Of a stretch of DNA of 57,737 bases, positions 32,900 to 46,100 are shown piece by piece (positions within the stretch are counted from its first letter, which is position 1; the number at the start of each line of letters is the position of its first letter). The notes under the pieces are model-generated. The model saw only the letters and a program-made list of their open reading frames with translations, ran no database searches and was not told the origin of the DNA. Location of the stretch: contig JAQGDQ010000507.1 in NCBI GenBank assembly GCA_030141605.1, positions 102,121 through 159,857 of the forward strand, given 5' to 3'. Both the position numbers and the translations under genes were made by a program. The DNA is from Tubiluchus corallicola (lineage: Eukaryota > Priapulida > Priapulimorpha > Priapulimorphida > Tubiluchidae).

Positions 32900-35254
32900 A
32901 GACTGATTTTACCTTGCCTTACCTCGCAACTCGTATAATGTAAAGATTGTCATTTATTCAGTTTAACTTTATTTGTAATTTGTGGTTAGTTAGCTATGCA
33001 TCACGTTGCGTATTAGATTTTCTATAGCCATTTTATTTCTAAATGCATTTTTAAGTAACTTGCCGAGGTAGCCAGTATTTATTTGTTATTTATAAGTACG
33101 TCTTTCCGGGCTTTTGTACATTAGTCGTATCTACAAAAATTTGTTTTTTTTACTTGTACAACTTACGAATATTGGTAAAGTTTTGACTTTTGTAAATAAG
33201 GAAGCATGGTGGTAGGCTTTAAATTATAACAGCTTCATAACAAGCAAATGGGAATTAGAAGATTTATGATTACGACAGACTATTGCTTGTATATACTTTT
33301 ATTTCTCTTAGTTGAGAAAATTTTTAATTCTAGCACAAAAAAGTTCTGTTTATTGTACAACTTAATGGCTTTCTCACATAACATTTAAGACTGCATAGCT
33401 AATTTTGACGTTATTTCAATGTTGTTAGACAAGATCCTTTTTAGTCAAAATCTAATATCTGTCAAAGTCTATTCAATGTAGCTCTCAAAATCTATTTTAA
33501 AAAGTGCTGTATTTAAAGGAATAATTTTTTTTTTAAATTCATCGATATAATGGTAGCAAAGCAAAAGGTTTCAGATTCCTTACAATGTATCGAGTGTCTC
33601 AAAAAATTGCCATACACTAGTGTTATTATTTTGGTTTTCGTATTTCCTTATTTTTTTTACTTTGTATATAAAAAAAGCACTAAAAGTTTAACAGTGTGTA
33701 CAGAAAAGGAAAATTTAAGAGAACCATTTTAATAAAATTATGCGAAAATGCTAAAAAAATTACTTTCTTGAGAAGTGAGCTGTTAATACGCCAATTTCTG
33801 AGACTTACCTCAAGTTTTTGATCTCTTCTTCTTTCTGTGTAAATTTTCTTCTTGCTGTAGCCCGTCAAAAATTGCTGTGTGTTAAATCCCACAAACACAG
33901 CGGCCAATAAGAAAAGCTTGAGAAGCCAATCAGGAAATATTTCAATGAAAATGCAAGGAAGAGTTCCATAACTCTAAAAAATCTATATGGTTAATATTTA
34001 TCGCTGCCTCTAATTACTGATGAGGATAATCTTGAACCAAAGACATCAGTGTGTTTATTGATTTTTGAGACGCTCGATACTAATTCGTTAATAGAAAATT
34101 TATTTTTGTCTTGACTTTTTAACAGTTAGCATTGTTTGTGTAAGAGAGAGCTATAAATCTTCGCATTATAACATGTAAATTGTGTTATTTCATTTTTTCA
34201 GAATTCCGTCTGGTTGACCTGGTGTGACAGAGCAGTTACAATTGCGAGTCGCTAAGCAGGCGCCAGCAGATCTGAACTTGCTCTTACTTTACCAGCATTT
34301 CTTTACTGTTTTGTCTTTCGTTTTAGGAATATATTTGCGTTGGCTGAGTTTTGGGCCATGTAGAAGTTCAATTTTCTATATACTAATTTTCGTGAGATTT
34401 GGCTGCGCTTAGGTTTCCCTAAATTTGTTCGACTAAGCTATACGAATGATAGGTTTATTTAGTGACAGTGTTTCAGTGCATCAATTTCACACTTAGTGGG
34501 AATTGCTTATTTCCTGATTTAAGGGAAAACTTGAAAAAGAGTCACGCTTCAGCGGGGTAAAAATAGGATTGTTCCTTTGTGGCAAAATGTCAAAACACCA
34601 AACGATTTGCGACCTTGCTGTTTTGCACTGTAGATGCATTGTGGCCTTGAAACTGGAGTCCTTTAATATTGATAGCAGATTGGTAAATTTAAGTGCTTGT
34701 TGCTAGGTTCATCTCCACTGTTCAAGTGTATCGTTTCGCTATAAGTCTTATAAGTCGCATTATAGGTGTCGCTGTAATCTTGTCACATAGGTTGTGTCAG
34801 CGTTGTCTTTAGATAATCAATATTTTATCCATCACTAGAAAAGTTATCCTGAGTATTTAGGTCTTTCATGGTGGTCTTTAGTAACACTGGTTCTACACAC
34901 GCATGTTGCTCTGTCAATGGAAAATGAAATCAATTTTTCACTTGCTTTTTAGTATAGTAACCACTGGCATCTATTAGTGAGTAAGAATCTTTCCGTTATA
35001 ATTACTTATGCAGTATGTACTCGATAAATTTTAGAAAGTTGCCGTACAATTTTAAAATTTGAGACATGAGTGAGACAACATGTCAGATTTGTATTTGTAA
35101 GTGATCACAGAAATTTTACTCCTTTCATAGGCAAGAGTGCATCTCATAATACGTAGCTTAGATTTTTCAAACAATTTTTTCAGGCAAATTTTTTAGATTT
35201 TTTAGCCTCTGCATTTTTTCTTGTAGCTCACCATTTTTATTTTCTGCTCAGTTT
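32900..35254 (+). other. PABPN1 3' flank or extended 3' UTR
   Basis: No coding similarity or repeat family was recognised in these 2.35 kb on either strand. An acceptor-like TTTTTTCAG occurs at about 34193-34201. Short open frames here have no supporting features. Confidence 0.5.
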
Positions 35255-36516
35255 ATCTCCCTGCACTAAAAGAAAGTTTTATTAAGTAAAGGGGTAGAGT
35301 AAAGTGAAAAGGTTTAGCAAAGCCATCTCCCTGCACTAAAAGAAAGTTTTATTAAGTAAAGGGGTAGAGTAAAGTGAAAAGGTTTAGGGAAGCCATCTCC
35401 CTGCACTAAAAGAAAGTTTTATTAAGTAAAGGGGTAGAGTAAAGTGAAAAGGTTTAGCAAAGCCATCTCCCTGCACTAAAAGAAAGTTTTATTAAGTAAA
35501 GGGGTAGAGTAAAGTGAAAAGGTTTAGCAAAGCCATCTCCCTGCACTAAAAGAAAGTTTTATTAAGTAAAGGGGTAGAGTAAAGTGAAAAGGTTTAGCAA
35601 AGCCATCTCCCTGCACTAAAAGAAAGTTTTATTAAGTAAAGGGGTAGAGTAAAGTGAAAAGGTTTAGCAAAGCCATTCCCTGCACTAAAAGAAAGTTTTA
35701 TTAAGTAAAGGGGTAGAGTAAAGTGAAAAGGTTTAGCAAAGCCATTTCCCTGCACTAAAAGAAAGTTTTATTAAGTAAAGGGGTAGAGTAAAGTGAAAAG
35801 GTTTAGCAAGCCATCTCCCTGCACTAAAAGAAAGTTTTATTAAGTAAAGGGGTAGAGTAAAGTGAAAAGGTTTAGCAAAGCCATTTCCCTGCACTAAAAG
35901 AAAGTTTTATTAAGTAAAGGGGTAGAGTAAAGTGAAAAGGTTTAGGGAAGCCATCTCCCTGCACTAAAAGAAAGTTTTATTAAGTAAAGGGGTAGAGTAA
36001 AGTGAAAAGGTTTAGCAAAGCCATTTCCCTGCACTAAAAGAAAGTTTTATTAAGTAAAGGGGTAGAGTAAAGTGAAAAGGTTTAGGGAAGCCATCTCCCT
36101 GCACTAAAAGAAAGTTTTATTAAGTAAAGGGGTAGAGTAAAGTGAAAAGGTTTAGCAAAGCCATCTCCCTGCACTAAAAGAAAGTTTTATTAAGTAAAGG
36201 GGTAGAGTAAAGTGAAAAGGTTTAGCAAAGCCATTTCCCTGCACTAAAAGAAAGTTTTATTAAGTAAAGGGGTAGAGTAAAGTGAAAAGGTTTAGCAAAG
36301 CCATCTCCCTGCACTAAAAGAAAGTTTTATTAAGTAAAGGGGTAGAGTAAAGTGAAAAGGTTTAGCAAAGCCATCTCCCTGCACTAAAAGAAAGTTTTAT
36401 TAAGTAAAGGGGTAGAGTAAAGTGAAAAGGTTTAACAAAGCCATTTCCCTGCACTAAAACAAAGTTTTATTAAGTAAAGGGGTAGAGTAAAGTGAAAAGG
36501 TTTAGCAAAGCCATTT
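35255..36516. repeat. Minisatellite 5: 18 copies of a 70-bp unit
   Basis: The unit starts CTCCCTGCACTAAAAGAAAG and continues through AAGTAAAGGGGTAGAGTAAA and GTGAAAAGGTTTAGCAAAGC. The plus strand is strongly purine-biased. Copies differ only near the boundary (CATCTCC or CATTTCC; GCAAAG or GGGAAG), and the types alternate. It ends 23 bp before an acceptor-like TTTTTTATTCCAG. Confidence 0.98.
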
Positions 36517-36538
36517 TCTAACGAGTTTTTTATTCCAG

Positions 36539-36677
36539 GTTCATCGGCTCTTCACAATCACTAATCAGATTTTGTTTTTGCAGGTATCACAGGTCGGCGA
36601 AATCATCAATGGAATATTTATGCAAATGGACACAGTTCCAGAAACAATACTCGTCTTGATAAACAAAAGAACTTTTG
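36539..36677 (+). other. Possible alternative downstream exon
   Basis: A branch-point-like TTCTAAC, then TTTTTTATTCCAG (ending 36538) and a second TTTTTGCAG (ending 36583), precede a non-repetitive segment. It ends at TTTTG|GTAACC at 36677. It could be an alternative last or UTR exon of PABPN1, or part of an unrecognised gene. The encoded peptides match nothing I know. Confidence 0.25.
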
Positions 36678-36746
36678 GTAACCTAAACTCTATTGAATGT
36701 AGAATTGTGACCTTGTGTCCATTAACTAGATAATCCATTGATGAAC

Positions 36747-36890
36747 TTTAAAACAAAAAAAAACAAAAAAATGTAAAAAAATGAGAAATGTAAAAGATGT
36801 AAAAAATGAAAAAATGTAAAAAAAATGAAAAAATGTAAAAGGAAAAAGATTAGTAAAAATATTGTTCTTCACTAATAAAAAATGGAAAAT
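36747..36890 (+). repeat. A-rich low-complexity tract
   Basis: About 140 bp of A-runs interspersed with ATGT (AAAATGTAAAAAA type). It lies downstream of PABPN1 on its sense strand. Confidence 0.85.
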
Positions 36891-37826
36891 GTATAACTAT
36901 TTCTTTGCTCGTTTTTTTATTATCTGTGTTGAGCTTACCAAAATATTTCTAGCCTTGTGTTGAGTAATGTGATAAGCACGTACACATCTGATTTGTTTGT
37001 TTAGAAATGGGATTTCCTATTACTAGTAAGCTATACTCTTCCCACATAAAGAAATTAATAAAACCCCTGTGTATGTGATGTCATCAATACATTTTAGTCA
37101 AACTTGCCCACTAGACAGAGAAATGAACTCATCTTCTCTTCATGACTACTCAGAGGAGCTGTAAGCATTAACTGTTAATAATGTGCATCCATGCAGGTTT
37201 AAACAGTACAGTAACTTTTTTCTTTTCTGTATTCATTTGACGAGAAATCAAGTGTGATTTAAAAATTACATCAATTTTGCCATGGCTGTGGAATTTTACT
37301 TTGCCAAAGGTCAATCAAATCCCTAATTACGTCCCAAACCCATACCGTGGCCAGCATATGAATGCTGGTCTGATGTAACACTTGCAGCAGTGATCCTAGG
37401 CTAGGCCCTGTTTCACATCTCGTTATTACCAGTTTAGTGACTGGAGAAACAGGACCATTAATTTATCTCAGTGAAAGTTTTGTAAAATCGGCCTCTGAAG
37501 TTTGCATCTATGGTAACAGTGGCATGGCACAATGCTTGAATATAATAATGGATAACTTCAGAAAATTACTACAATCAAACGTCTTTATACGGCCTACTTT
37601 AGGACTGCTAAAAGTTGGCATTATAGCAAGTTTGGAATTACAACAAGGAGCATTAATACATACATTTCTATGCAAATACAGGCATTTTGTTCTAAAAATT
37701 TGGGCGCTAAGCAAGTTTGCCATTATGAGGGGGGGGGGTCATCGTTATAACCATGTTTGACTGTAGCATAATCACAAGAATCAAGTTTTTTTGTTCGTTT
37801 CTTTTCATCCTATACTCAGCATCATA
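36891..37826. other. Unassigned sequence between PABPN1 and the CHD 3' end
   Basis: No supported gene was found. A short G8 run sits near 37730. Open frames here are short and unlike known proteins. Confidence 0.5.
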
Positions 37827-38297
37827 CAGTCAACCTCGAGTATAAGGTAGTGCTTATAAGGGATACTCGCTTATAACGGACCACAAATACCGGTGCCGAT
37901 TTTTTGTAACGTTTTTCCTATGTAAAAATCTTCGTATACAAGGTACTCGGATATAAGGGACCTTCGGTTAAAAAAGACGTCTTCAGATCCTGCGTAATAG
38001 AAACCCAGGTAAATTACCTCGCATATAAGGGACCCCATGATCAAAGCAAAATCGATCGATTTTTAACCTCAATTTTTTGCAAGCTCGGTTTTCAAACATC
38101 TCAGTTGACGCGGTCACATACATCTCGCATCACTGAAGGAGCTTCTTACATACCGTTTGCACTCAATGTGTAGCAATAATCAATAAAAATATGGGTAAAA
38201 GTGCAGAAAAGTACTGGTCTAGATACACCCTCGGTCTGACTCAACTTCGGCTACAAGAGACCGGTCCGAAGGTGTCCCTTATATCCGAGGTTGACTG
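37827..38297. mobile_element. Pogo/Tigger-type MITE with TA target duplication
   Basis: It starts CAGTCAACCTCGAGTATAAG and ends with the inverted form (CTTATATCCGAGGTTGACTG). TA dinucleotides flank it at 37825-37826 and 38298-38299. It is 471 bp with no transposase. Internal segments repeat the ATATAAGGGACC theme of the termini. The terminal CAGT and TA duplication fit the pogo branch of Tc1/mariner elements. Confidence 0.88.
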
Positions 38298-38376
38298 TAT
38301 TTGGAACATTCTGTTCACTTTACAAAACTGTTAGCAAATTAAACATTTACAAGAATTGTTTTTTATACCAAGGCCA

Positions 38377-38382
38377 TTTATT
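38377..38382 (-). terminator. Candidate CHD polyadenylation signal
   Basis: AATAAA on the minus strand (TTTATT on plus) lies about 1.06 kb beyond the CHD stop and just before the MITE. No other canonical signal was noticed between it and the stop codon. Confidence 0.4.
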
Positions 38383-39438
38383 ATTACATAATTAATGAAC
38401 TAAACCTACAGGTTAGAAATAAATAGCTTTGATGATAATACTAATAAGTAGATATTCACAATGACAGTCAATGATATACACACTAGAGCATAAAACAGAT
38501 TGTAATAAATTAACACCAGCAAAGCTCATTCTAGATAACAGTGATGTTGTTTAAAAGTAAACAAACTGCGAAATTGTAAACAAATTATAAATGCATGATT
38601 AATGAGGACACCTTGAGTGGGATTAAATAAATGATTAAATTAATCATCAGTTGACGTACCCGGCGAATCAAAATCATACAGCACAACCTTTACAAATTTA
38701 ATTGAAATTTAACGTAGCCTACAAATTCATTGTCAATAATCGTTTAAAAACAAAAGTTCATAATAGTTAAATGGCCACCGTAAGACAGTTAATTTAGGTA
38801 GCATCATTGTTCATTTTAGAATCACACAGGATATAGTCAGTACTAGTGTTATTCACAGTAAAACAAGAAGATTCCGCATGCGGAATCGCAATTACACAAA
38901 TCTAAAACGATTAGCCCGCAAAATTACAACATAGCTGCACCAGAGTTGAGTCAATCCTTGTCCGGTTCCATTCACTGTCCATTTGGTGCTGCTATATTGT
39001 ACGTTGATTGGAATATTACAGTCTACAATGAAAAAGGAAGACGGCCGATTCATCAGTAGCTAACAATAATAATAATACACGTACTAACTCATGATTGTAA
39101 CACAAATATGATGACTCTACACACATTTGAGACGTCCTACGCTGATAATATAGAAAATATTTACAACTGAATACGAACAGGCCCGGCACGGTTCAAAACC
39201 GTGATGAAAATTTCACGTTACTAGTTATGATGGCAGTGCAAGTCGACAGCACGTAGACGGGAATGTTTGAATTTCAAACGGTTTGGACACGAGACAGAAT
39301 AAAATAACGTTGACCCAAGGCACAGGCTGGCATAAATAAAGTATGCTAAGTTGCAATATAAATAGACATAGTTGCCATCGAGCCAAACACATCAGCAATA
39401 CATACAAAGAGCAGCTCAAATTGGGAGATCATTATTCG

Positions 39439-40137
39439 CTATTCTTTTTCCAACTCTTCCTCGACATTGTCTTTTGCGGGGACGTCACTACACTCGGCTT
39501 TTTCAGATGCCACCTCAACGGTCGTCTCCTCCATAGCAGCCATCTCCTTAGCAGCTTCTCCGCTTTCTTGTAAACTCTCCTCCTCCCGAGGTTGTTTCTT
39601 TCGACGATTTCGTTCGGAGAGCGCCTCGCGTAACTCTTTCTCTACCAAATCTGCAGCATCCGTCGCACCTTTTGAAGAATGTGAGTCAACGTCACTAGTT
39701 TTGTTAGCCGTTTCCGTCGCTGTTGTTGTTGACGCATTGTCGAGCAAGGATGCAAAAGACGTCGGCATGCTGGAGGGGAGATTGAATCCGCCGAGACCGT
39801 GGGCGGTGAACAGGGGATTCATCATGAAACCAGTCGGAAATATCATCGGTAAAGACGTGGGGACGGAGGAAGAACTGCCGTCTTTATCATCCTTGCTCAT
39901 GGCCAGGCTGCCGGGTGGCAACGGTAAGCCGTAGCCAGGCAAGAAAGGATTTGCATAGCCTTGTAAACCCAAGTATGGCAAACTCATGCCCGGATATGCA
40001 GCCATTAGGTTGGACAATGCAGCGAGGTTACTCGTAGACGGGAAGATACTGCTATCACTAGGAGGTTGTCGGTCAGTGACACGAGTTCGGCGTCGTCCAG
40101 TTTTCACTCGCCCCTTCATTGCTTCTGGCAAATGCGC
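39439..40137 (-). CDS. CHD exon O (C-terminus and stop)
   Basis: It has 232 codons and a TAG at 39441-39439. After the basic [18 protein letters not shown] comes a hydrophobic, glycine/proline/methionine-rich stretch ([40 protein letters not shown]), like the CHD7/8 C-terminal region. It ends in an acidic tail, EEELEKE. Confidence 0.93.
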   Translation of the reverse strand, partial: AHLPEAMKGRVKTGRRRTRVTDRQPPSDSSIFPSTSNLAALSNLMAAYPGMSLPYLGLQGYANPFLPGYGLPLPPGSLAMSKDDKDGSSSSVPTSLPMIFPTGFMMNPLFTAHGLGGFNLPSSMPTSFASLLDNASTTTATETANKTSDVDSHSSKGATDAADLVEKELREALSERNRRKKQPREEESLQESGEAAKEMAAMEETTVEVASEKAECSDVPAKDNVEEELEKE

Positions 40138-43100
40138 CTGTAACAGATCAGAATAAAAACATAATTCTACAATTATATATTTCCGGTTGTATGCTACGAA
40201 TACAACCCAAATAGCCCTTAATTTAATGTTAATTTTGCTCGATACAAAACAAAGAATAAATGTATTTTCTATAGCAAACTGAAATTTAATATGATCAATA
40301 AATGTGAAAAAGAAAGATTTATTGAGACTCTAAGAATAGTACAATATATCAGCAACTTTGTTGAGTCTACATACTTTCAGCATTAATAATGATGTTCTTA
40401 TTGGCTTCTCTTCCACAATTTAGCCAAATTTAGGCAACATCAGCTTATAACCGGAATATTTTATTCCATAACTGGATCATCCAATGAAGCCAAGGTTACA
40501 AAAAACCTCAAACCAGCAATAAATGTGTGAATTAAAGCATCAAAATAAAAAATTGTTATTTTAGTTGCTTTCTAAAGAATACAGTTTTTGAATTTCACTG
40601 ATTTTCAGTCTTTGCCTGACGATGATTTTTTGCAATATTTTGCCTTGCACTTTTTCATCGATCATACTGAATTTTAGTTTGTTAACAAAAATGCATTTAT
40701 TCTGAGTTATCTATATTTATTAAGACTTTCGGTAGAGGTTTTTCCTGCATAGTCGATGTAACATTGTTCAACATAATTTGGCAAATGCTCTGCAAACCCC
40801 GCTACTAACAATGCAGGTTCTTTCTCAAACCTGGCGAAGCATTACCTTGGCTTTAACGATATGAGCCCATTTAGGATCGACATCGTACTCCGGGTTCTTA
40901 CGTAGCCACTCTGCCAGGTGTTTCATTGGTGGTGCCTTTCTTCCAGTTATCTAAAACAAGAAAATTATTTACAACAACTGGATTCAGCAATTAAAGTACA
41001 GTAAAACAGCCAAAAATACGGCATACATACAATGTTGTGAAATGTTCATTTTACGCCACAACTCCTGCATTCATACAATGTTGTGAAATATTCATTTTAC
41101 GCCACAAATGCAGCATTCATACAATGTTGTGAAATGTTTATTTTACACCACAAATGCAGCATTCATACAATGTTGTGAAATGTTTATTTTATGCCATAAA
41201 TGCAGCATTCATACAATGTTGTGAAATGTTCATTTTATGCCATAAATGCAGCATTCATACAATGTTGTGAAATGTTTATTTTATGCCATAAATGCAGCAT
41301 TCATACAATGTTGTGAAATGTTTATTTTATGCCATAAATGCAGCATTCATACAATGTTGTGAAATGTTTATTTTATGCCATAAATGCAGCATTCATACAA
41401 TGTTGTGAAATGTTTATTTTATGCCATAAATGCAGCATTCATACAATGTTGTAAAATGTTTATTTTATGCCATAAATGCAGCATTCATACAATGTTGTGA
41501 AATGTTTATTTTATGCCACAAATGCAGCATTCATACAATGTTGTGAAATGTTCATTTTACACCATAAATGCAGCACTCATACAATGTTGTGAAATGTTCA
41601 TTTTACACCATAAATGCAGCATTCATACAATGTTGTGAAATGTTTATTTTATGCCATAAATGCAGAATTCATACAATGTGTAGTGAAATGTTTATTTTAT
41701 GCCATAAATGCAGCATTCATACAATGTTGTGAAATGTTTATTTTATGCCATAAATGCAGCATTCATACAATGTGTAGTGAAATGTTTATTTTATGCCATA
41801 AATGCAGCACTCATACAATGTTGTGAAATGTTTATTTTATGCCATAAATGCAGCATTCATACAATGTTGTAAAATGTTTATTTTATGCCATAAATGCAGC
41901 ACTCATACTATGTTGTAAAATGTTTATTTTATGCCACAAATGCAGCATTCATACGATGTTGTAAAATGTTCATTTTATACCACAAATGCAGCATTCATAC
42001 AATGTTGTGAAATGTTTATTTTATGCCATAAATGCAGCACTCATACAATGTTGTGAAATGTTTATTTTATGCCATAAATGCAGCATTCATACGATGTTGT
42101 AAAATGTTTATTTTATGCCACAAATGCAGCACTCATACTATGTTGTAAAATGTTTATTTTATGCCACAAATGCAGCATTCATACAATGTTGTGAAATGTT
42201 TATTTTATGCCATAAATGCAGCATTCATACAATGTTGTAAAATGTTTATTTTATGCCACAAATGCAGCACTCATACAATGTTGTAAAATGTTTATTTTAT
42301 GCCACAAATGCAGCATTCATACGATGTTGTAAAATGTTCATTTTATGCCACAAATGCAGCATTCATACAATGTTGTAAAATGTTTATTTTATGCCACAAA
42401 TGCAGCACTCATACAATGTTGTGAAATGTTTATTTTATGCCATAAATGCAGCATTCATACAATGTTGTGAAATGTTCATTTTACAACTTACCTTTTGTCC
42501 AGTTAACCGATTAACGACCGAAACATTCTCTTCTCCGGTAACCTTGTTAGGATCTAGAAGGGCGGGGTCCACTCGATGTCGCCGCCGGTGCCTTTTGTCA
42601 TCAAAGCCCTAAACAGAAAAAAATCTCGACACATTCCTTAAAACAACTAACAACCCTAAAAAGTATGCAGTAAGTTTCTCAAAAAAAAATGTTACAGATG
42701 CAAATATTTTGCAAATTTGAACACAACAACAATGTTAAAAAATGACAAAATTATGAAAGCATTCGTTTTCGCACGTCAAGTCGTAACTGAAAACGCATAC
42801 GTGGAATGAGTGACACTGCTGTACAGAAGCTGAAAATGCGTATCCTTAACTCTACAATACAAAAACGTTTGAACAGTGAAATCAAAGAGATATTCAAACA
42901 GTACCTTGGCAGAATGTGGAGAGAACAAGTCCGAAGAAACGACGTATCGAGGATGGTCCCTCAACCACTGGTCAATGTTACGTTGAGTAGGTGCCGCTTC
43001 ACCGCGCAGTATAGAGCCGTCCTCTATATTTATCACAGGTATATGGATTTCATCTACAAAAACGCCAACATTTCATTCATTAGCAACGATACGTATGAAA

Positions 43101-46100
43101 CTGACACATCTCATTAAGAAAAGCAGTGTTTCATCAAGCTCAGGTGACTATATTGTGCATGGACAATTAGAAGATTTTAATTAAGAAGGCAAGAAATAAT
43201 GCCTAAGGTATTGGAAGAGCACTGCAAGTCATACGCTGGAATATTGCAGAGAGAGAAGTGAAGATCTGGCTGTAAAAAAGTGTGCAACAACTAAAAACCA
43301 TTTTAAAGGCAATTTCAAACAACGGTTTAAATACAGGCATATATTGCATATATAAAAGCTCATTGCCGACGCATTTTCAAAAACCAAACAGACAAAAGTC
43401 AACATAATTGTTCAAATTTCTTCAATTGTTAAACAAGACACTTTATTTAATATATTTCTGACTATCAAGACATGAACTAAGAAATTTTTTCTTCAAACTT
43501 CTAAAGTATTGCTTTCTAGCTATGTCTTCATGAATACCTTGTTTTTGGTCCATTGAAGAATGTCCCACAACGGGTGACATAGGTTTACGTACAGCTGACA
43601 AATCCGCTCGCTCGGCCGCGTGTAACGCCAGCGCCATATCATCCACGTCCTTCCGCTTACGACGTTTCGACAGCTGCTCTATCTCGTCGACGAGCTGCTG
43701 ATGCCGCTTCATCAGTTCGTCCTCGTCTAGACCGGATCGCTTCTGCACGTGCAGGTCTAGCACCCCGCTGCCACCGTTAACAGCAGCTTCAGCGTCTAGA
43801 AAAAAAAAACAAGAAATCACTGATACAACATGTGAAGAGTGGTCAAAATACTCAAACTCATATTATTATTAATACCAGTTACTGGCTTTGCGCAAAGAAA
43901 AGTGAGATTTCGAAGTCAGTACAGGCATATTTCAGCTCACACAATAGATGACACAAGTTCTCAGATACACGTAGCTTTATACGTGCAAATACATGCATTA
44001 ATCTGTTTCTTAACTTTGGACCAGGGATGAGAATGACAAATTGCAAAAAACTCTGAAACAGGCCGCGGGTTTTCGTGCAATTTTGTGACCATAGAGAACC
44101 TCTAAGTGGAGTTAAAATATCAATTACCTTGTTTCGTGCATAATTTAAAATACCCAACTATCAAGGATACATGATACCTAATTGTCTCAAAAATGCCTAA
44201 GTACTGGCCGCTCCTACGTGAAAGTATATAAAAACTGTCTGCAATTGACTCAAATAACTCTGCACAATTGATTCTATATTTTTATACATAGAGATATACA
44301 CGTGGTTACACTGATGTACATGATGTAAACAAAGTGACGGCCTGCCAACTAGCGGTCTGCTTGTGAAATAATGTACTGGGTCCGTAAAAATTTTCTCAAC
44401 GAATTTACGCGATTTACGAAAATGGCACTACTGGTCTTCCAAAAACTCTGAATTCCGCGTATCCGCAGAAAATTCTCATCCCTGCTTTGGACGTGACTAA
44501 ACTGAGTTATCACTTATACTTCTCGAACAACTTCAAGGACGGATTAAACGTTTTTTCGAAATCATGTTTCAGTTTTCCTTTGAATCAATCATACAATGCC
44601 AAACACAAAGAATCAGGCCAAGAAGCAAAAGTTAAAATGGCAGCAAATTTGTATTCACTATAACAACGTAGGCCTAAAGCTAGTTTTAAGCTTGTAAACA
44701 GTAAAAACAAACGCGCAACTAAAACAAGCAAACATCCGTCTAAAACAAAGACACAAACACATTAAGTGCAGGCCAGGCTTACTGTGTGTGGGCTTTGAGC
44801 TTTGATGAGCTGCCGGAGGATTGAGAACTTTGCTCTCCCTGCTTTCCTCTTCAGTCTGTTGCATGCCATGCAGCTTAGCGACTGCAAAAATAAACATTTA
44901 CGTAAGCACAATCATGCTTAATAACCACAAAAGTAAACAGCAACAAATAACGTCGGTAGAAAAATTTGTCAATACAGTGTTCCTTCACTACTTCGCGGTT
45001 CGTTTATCGCGGGTTTTTGCGGTACTCCGTCTAAAGTATTTTTGCACATGCGTAGTACGTATTGTACAGTAATGTATAGATTTGATGAATTTTGCATAAA
45101 ATATTATAAATCATGAATAATTACCACTTGCAGTAAATAGTGCATTTATTCGGCGGATGAATATACACCAAAAACGAAATGTAGTACTTGCGCCAGCTTG
45201 AGATGCTACTTGCCGACGTGAGATTGTACACAACACATGATTGGTTGATTGATGGAATGTAAAATAATGTATAACTACTAAAATAAGTATAGCGTCCCTA
45301 CTTCACGCAAATTCACTTATCGCTGGTGGGCCTAGAACGGAACACCCGCTATAAGGGAGGGAACACTGTAGATTTCCAAAGAGAGCAATCTGCCTCTTCG
45401 TGTCAGTCAACAAAATGTATCTCAAAGCGGTAAGAAATATAAAGAGATGACAAAGTACACAGGCTGTTGGAAAAAAACAAGTGCACTAAGAAATTTTAGT
45501 AGCAGCAGATAATATTGACTTCGATTAAATATACGTTATGAGTAATGAGAAAAAACAGATCAATATTCCTTGAAAATAGCAACAAATCTTGCCACACTTT
45601 TTCTCTGAATCCAATTCTTTCTTGTTCCTTGAAAATTCAAACCTCCACTAAAGACATACAGCGAGCACTTACCGTATTTATTCGAGTACAACGTGCAAAA
45701 TTTTCTACTTAAATAAGAACTCAAAGTTTGGGTGCGCGTTATAAACGCGGGCTGGGGTGACACACGCTTAGATGTATCAATATCAGCAGACTTTGTCAGA
45801 CCGAGGCAACGTCTAGACGGTGCCTGGCCCCCGGAAATCGAGCAGCTAGCCGAGACTTCACTGTACCACAGACGAATGTTAGAGACTGGAGTTGTTCAAC
45901 AACGCACGTGTTCAACAACGTTTGTCACTTACAATGCTGGGTCTGAATCGAGAAAAAGTGAAACAAAATTTTATACCGATTTTTAATCGAAAATTAGGGG
46001 TGCGCGTTATACACGTGTGCGCGTTATACTCGAATAAATACGGGCAACAACTTCTTATCACAAACCATGCCACCCAACGAAGTCAAAAAGAGCAAGAAAT

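Noticed and set aside
37437-37760. 107-codon plus-strand frame between PABPN1 and CHD
   Set aside because: It has no recognisable domain, an overlapping antisense frame, and a G8 run near its end; it is not supported as a gene.
39467-39934. 155-codon plus-strand frame
   Set aside because: It is antisense to the CHD C-terminal exon, whose minus-strand frame joins in phase to the BRK exons.
42806-43117. 103-codon plus-strand frame over BRK domain 1
   Set aside because: It is the shadow of CHD exon L, whose minus-strand translation is strongly conserved.
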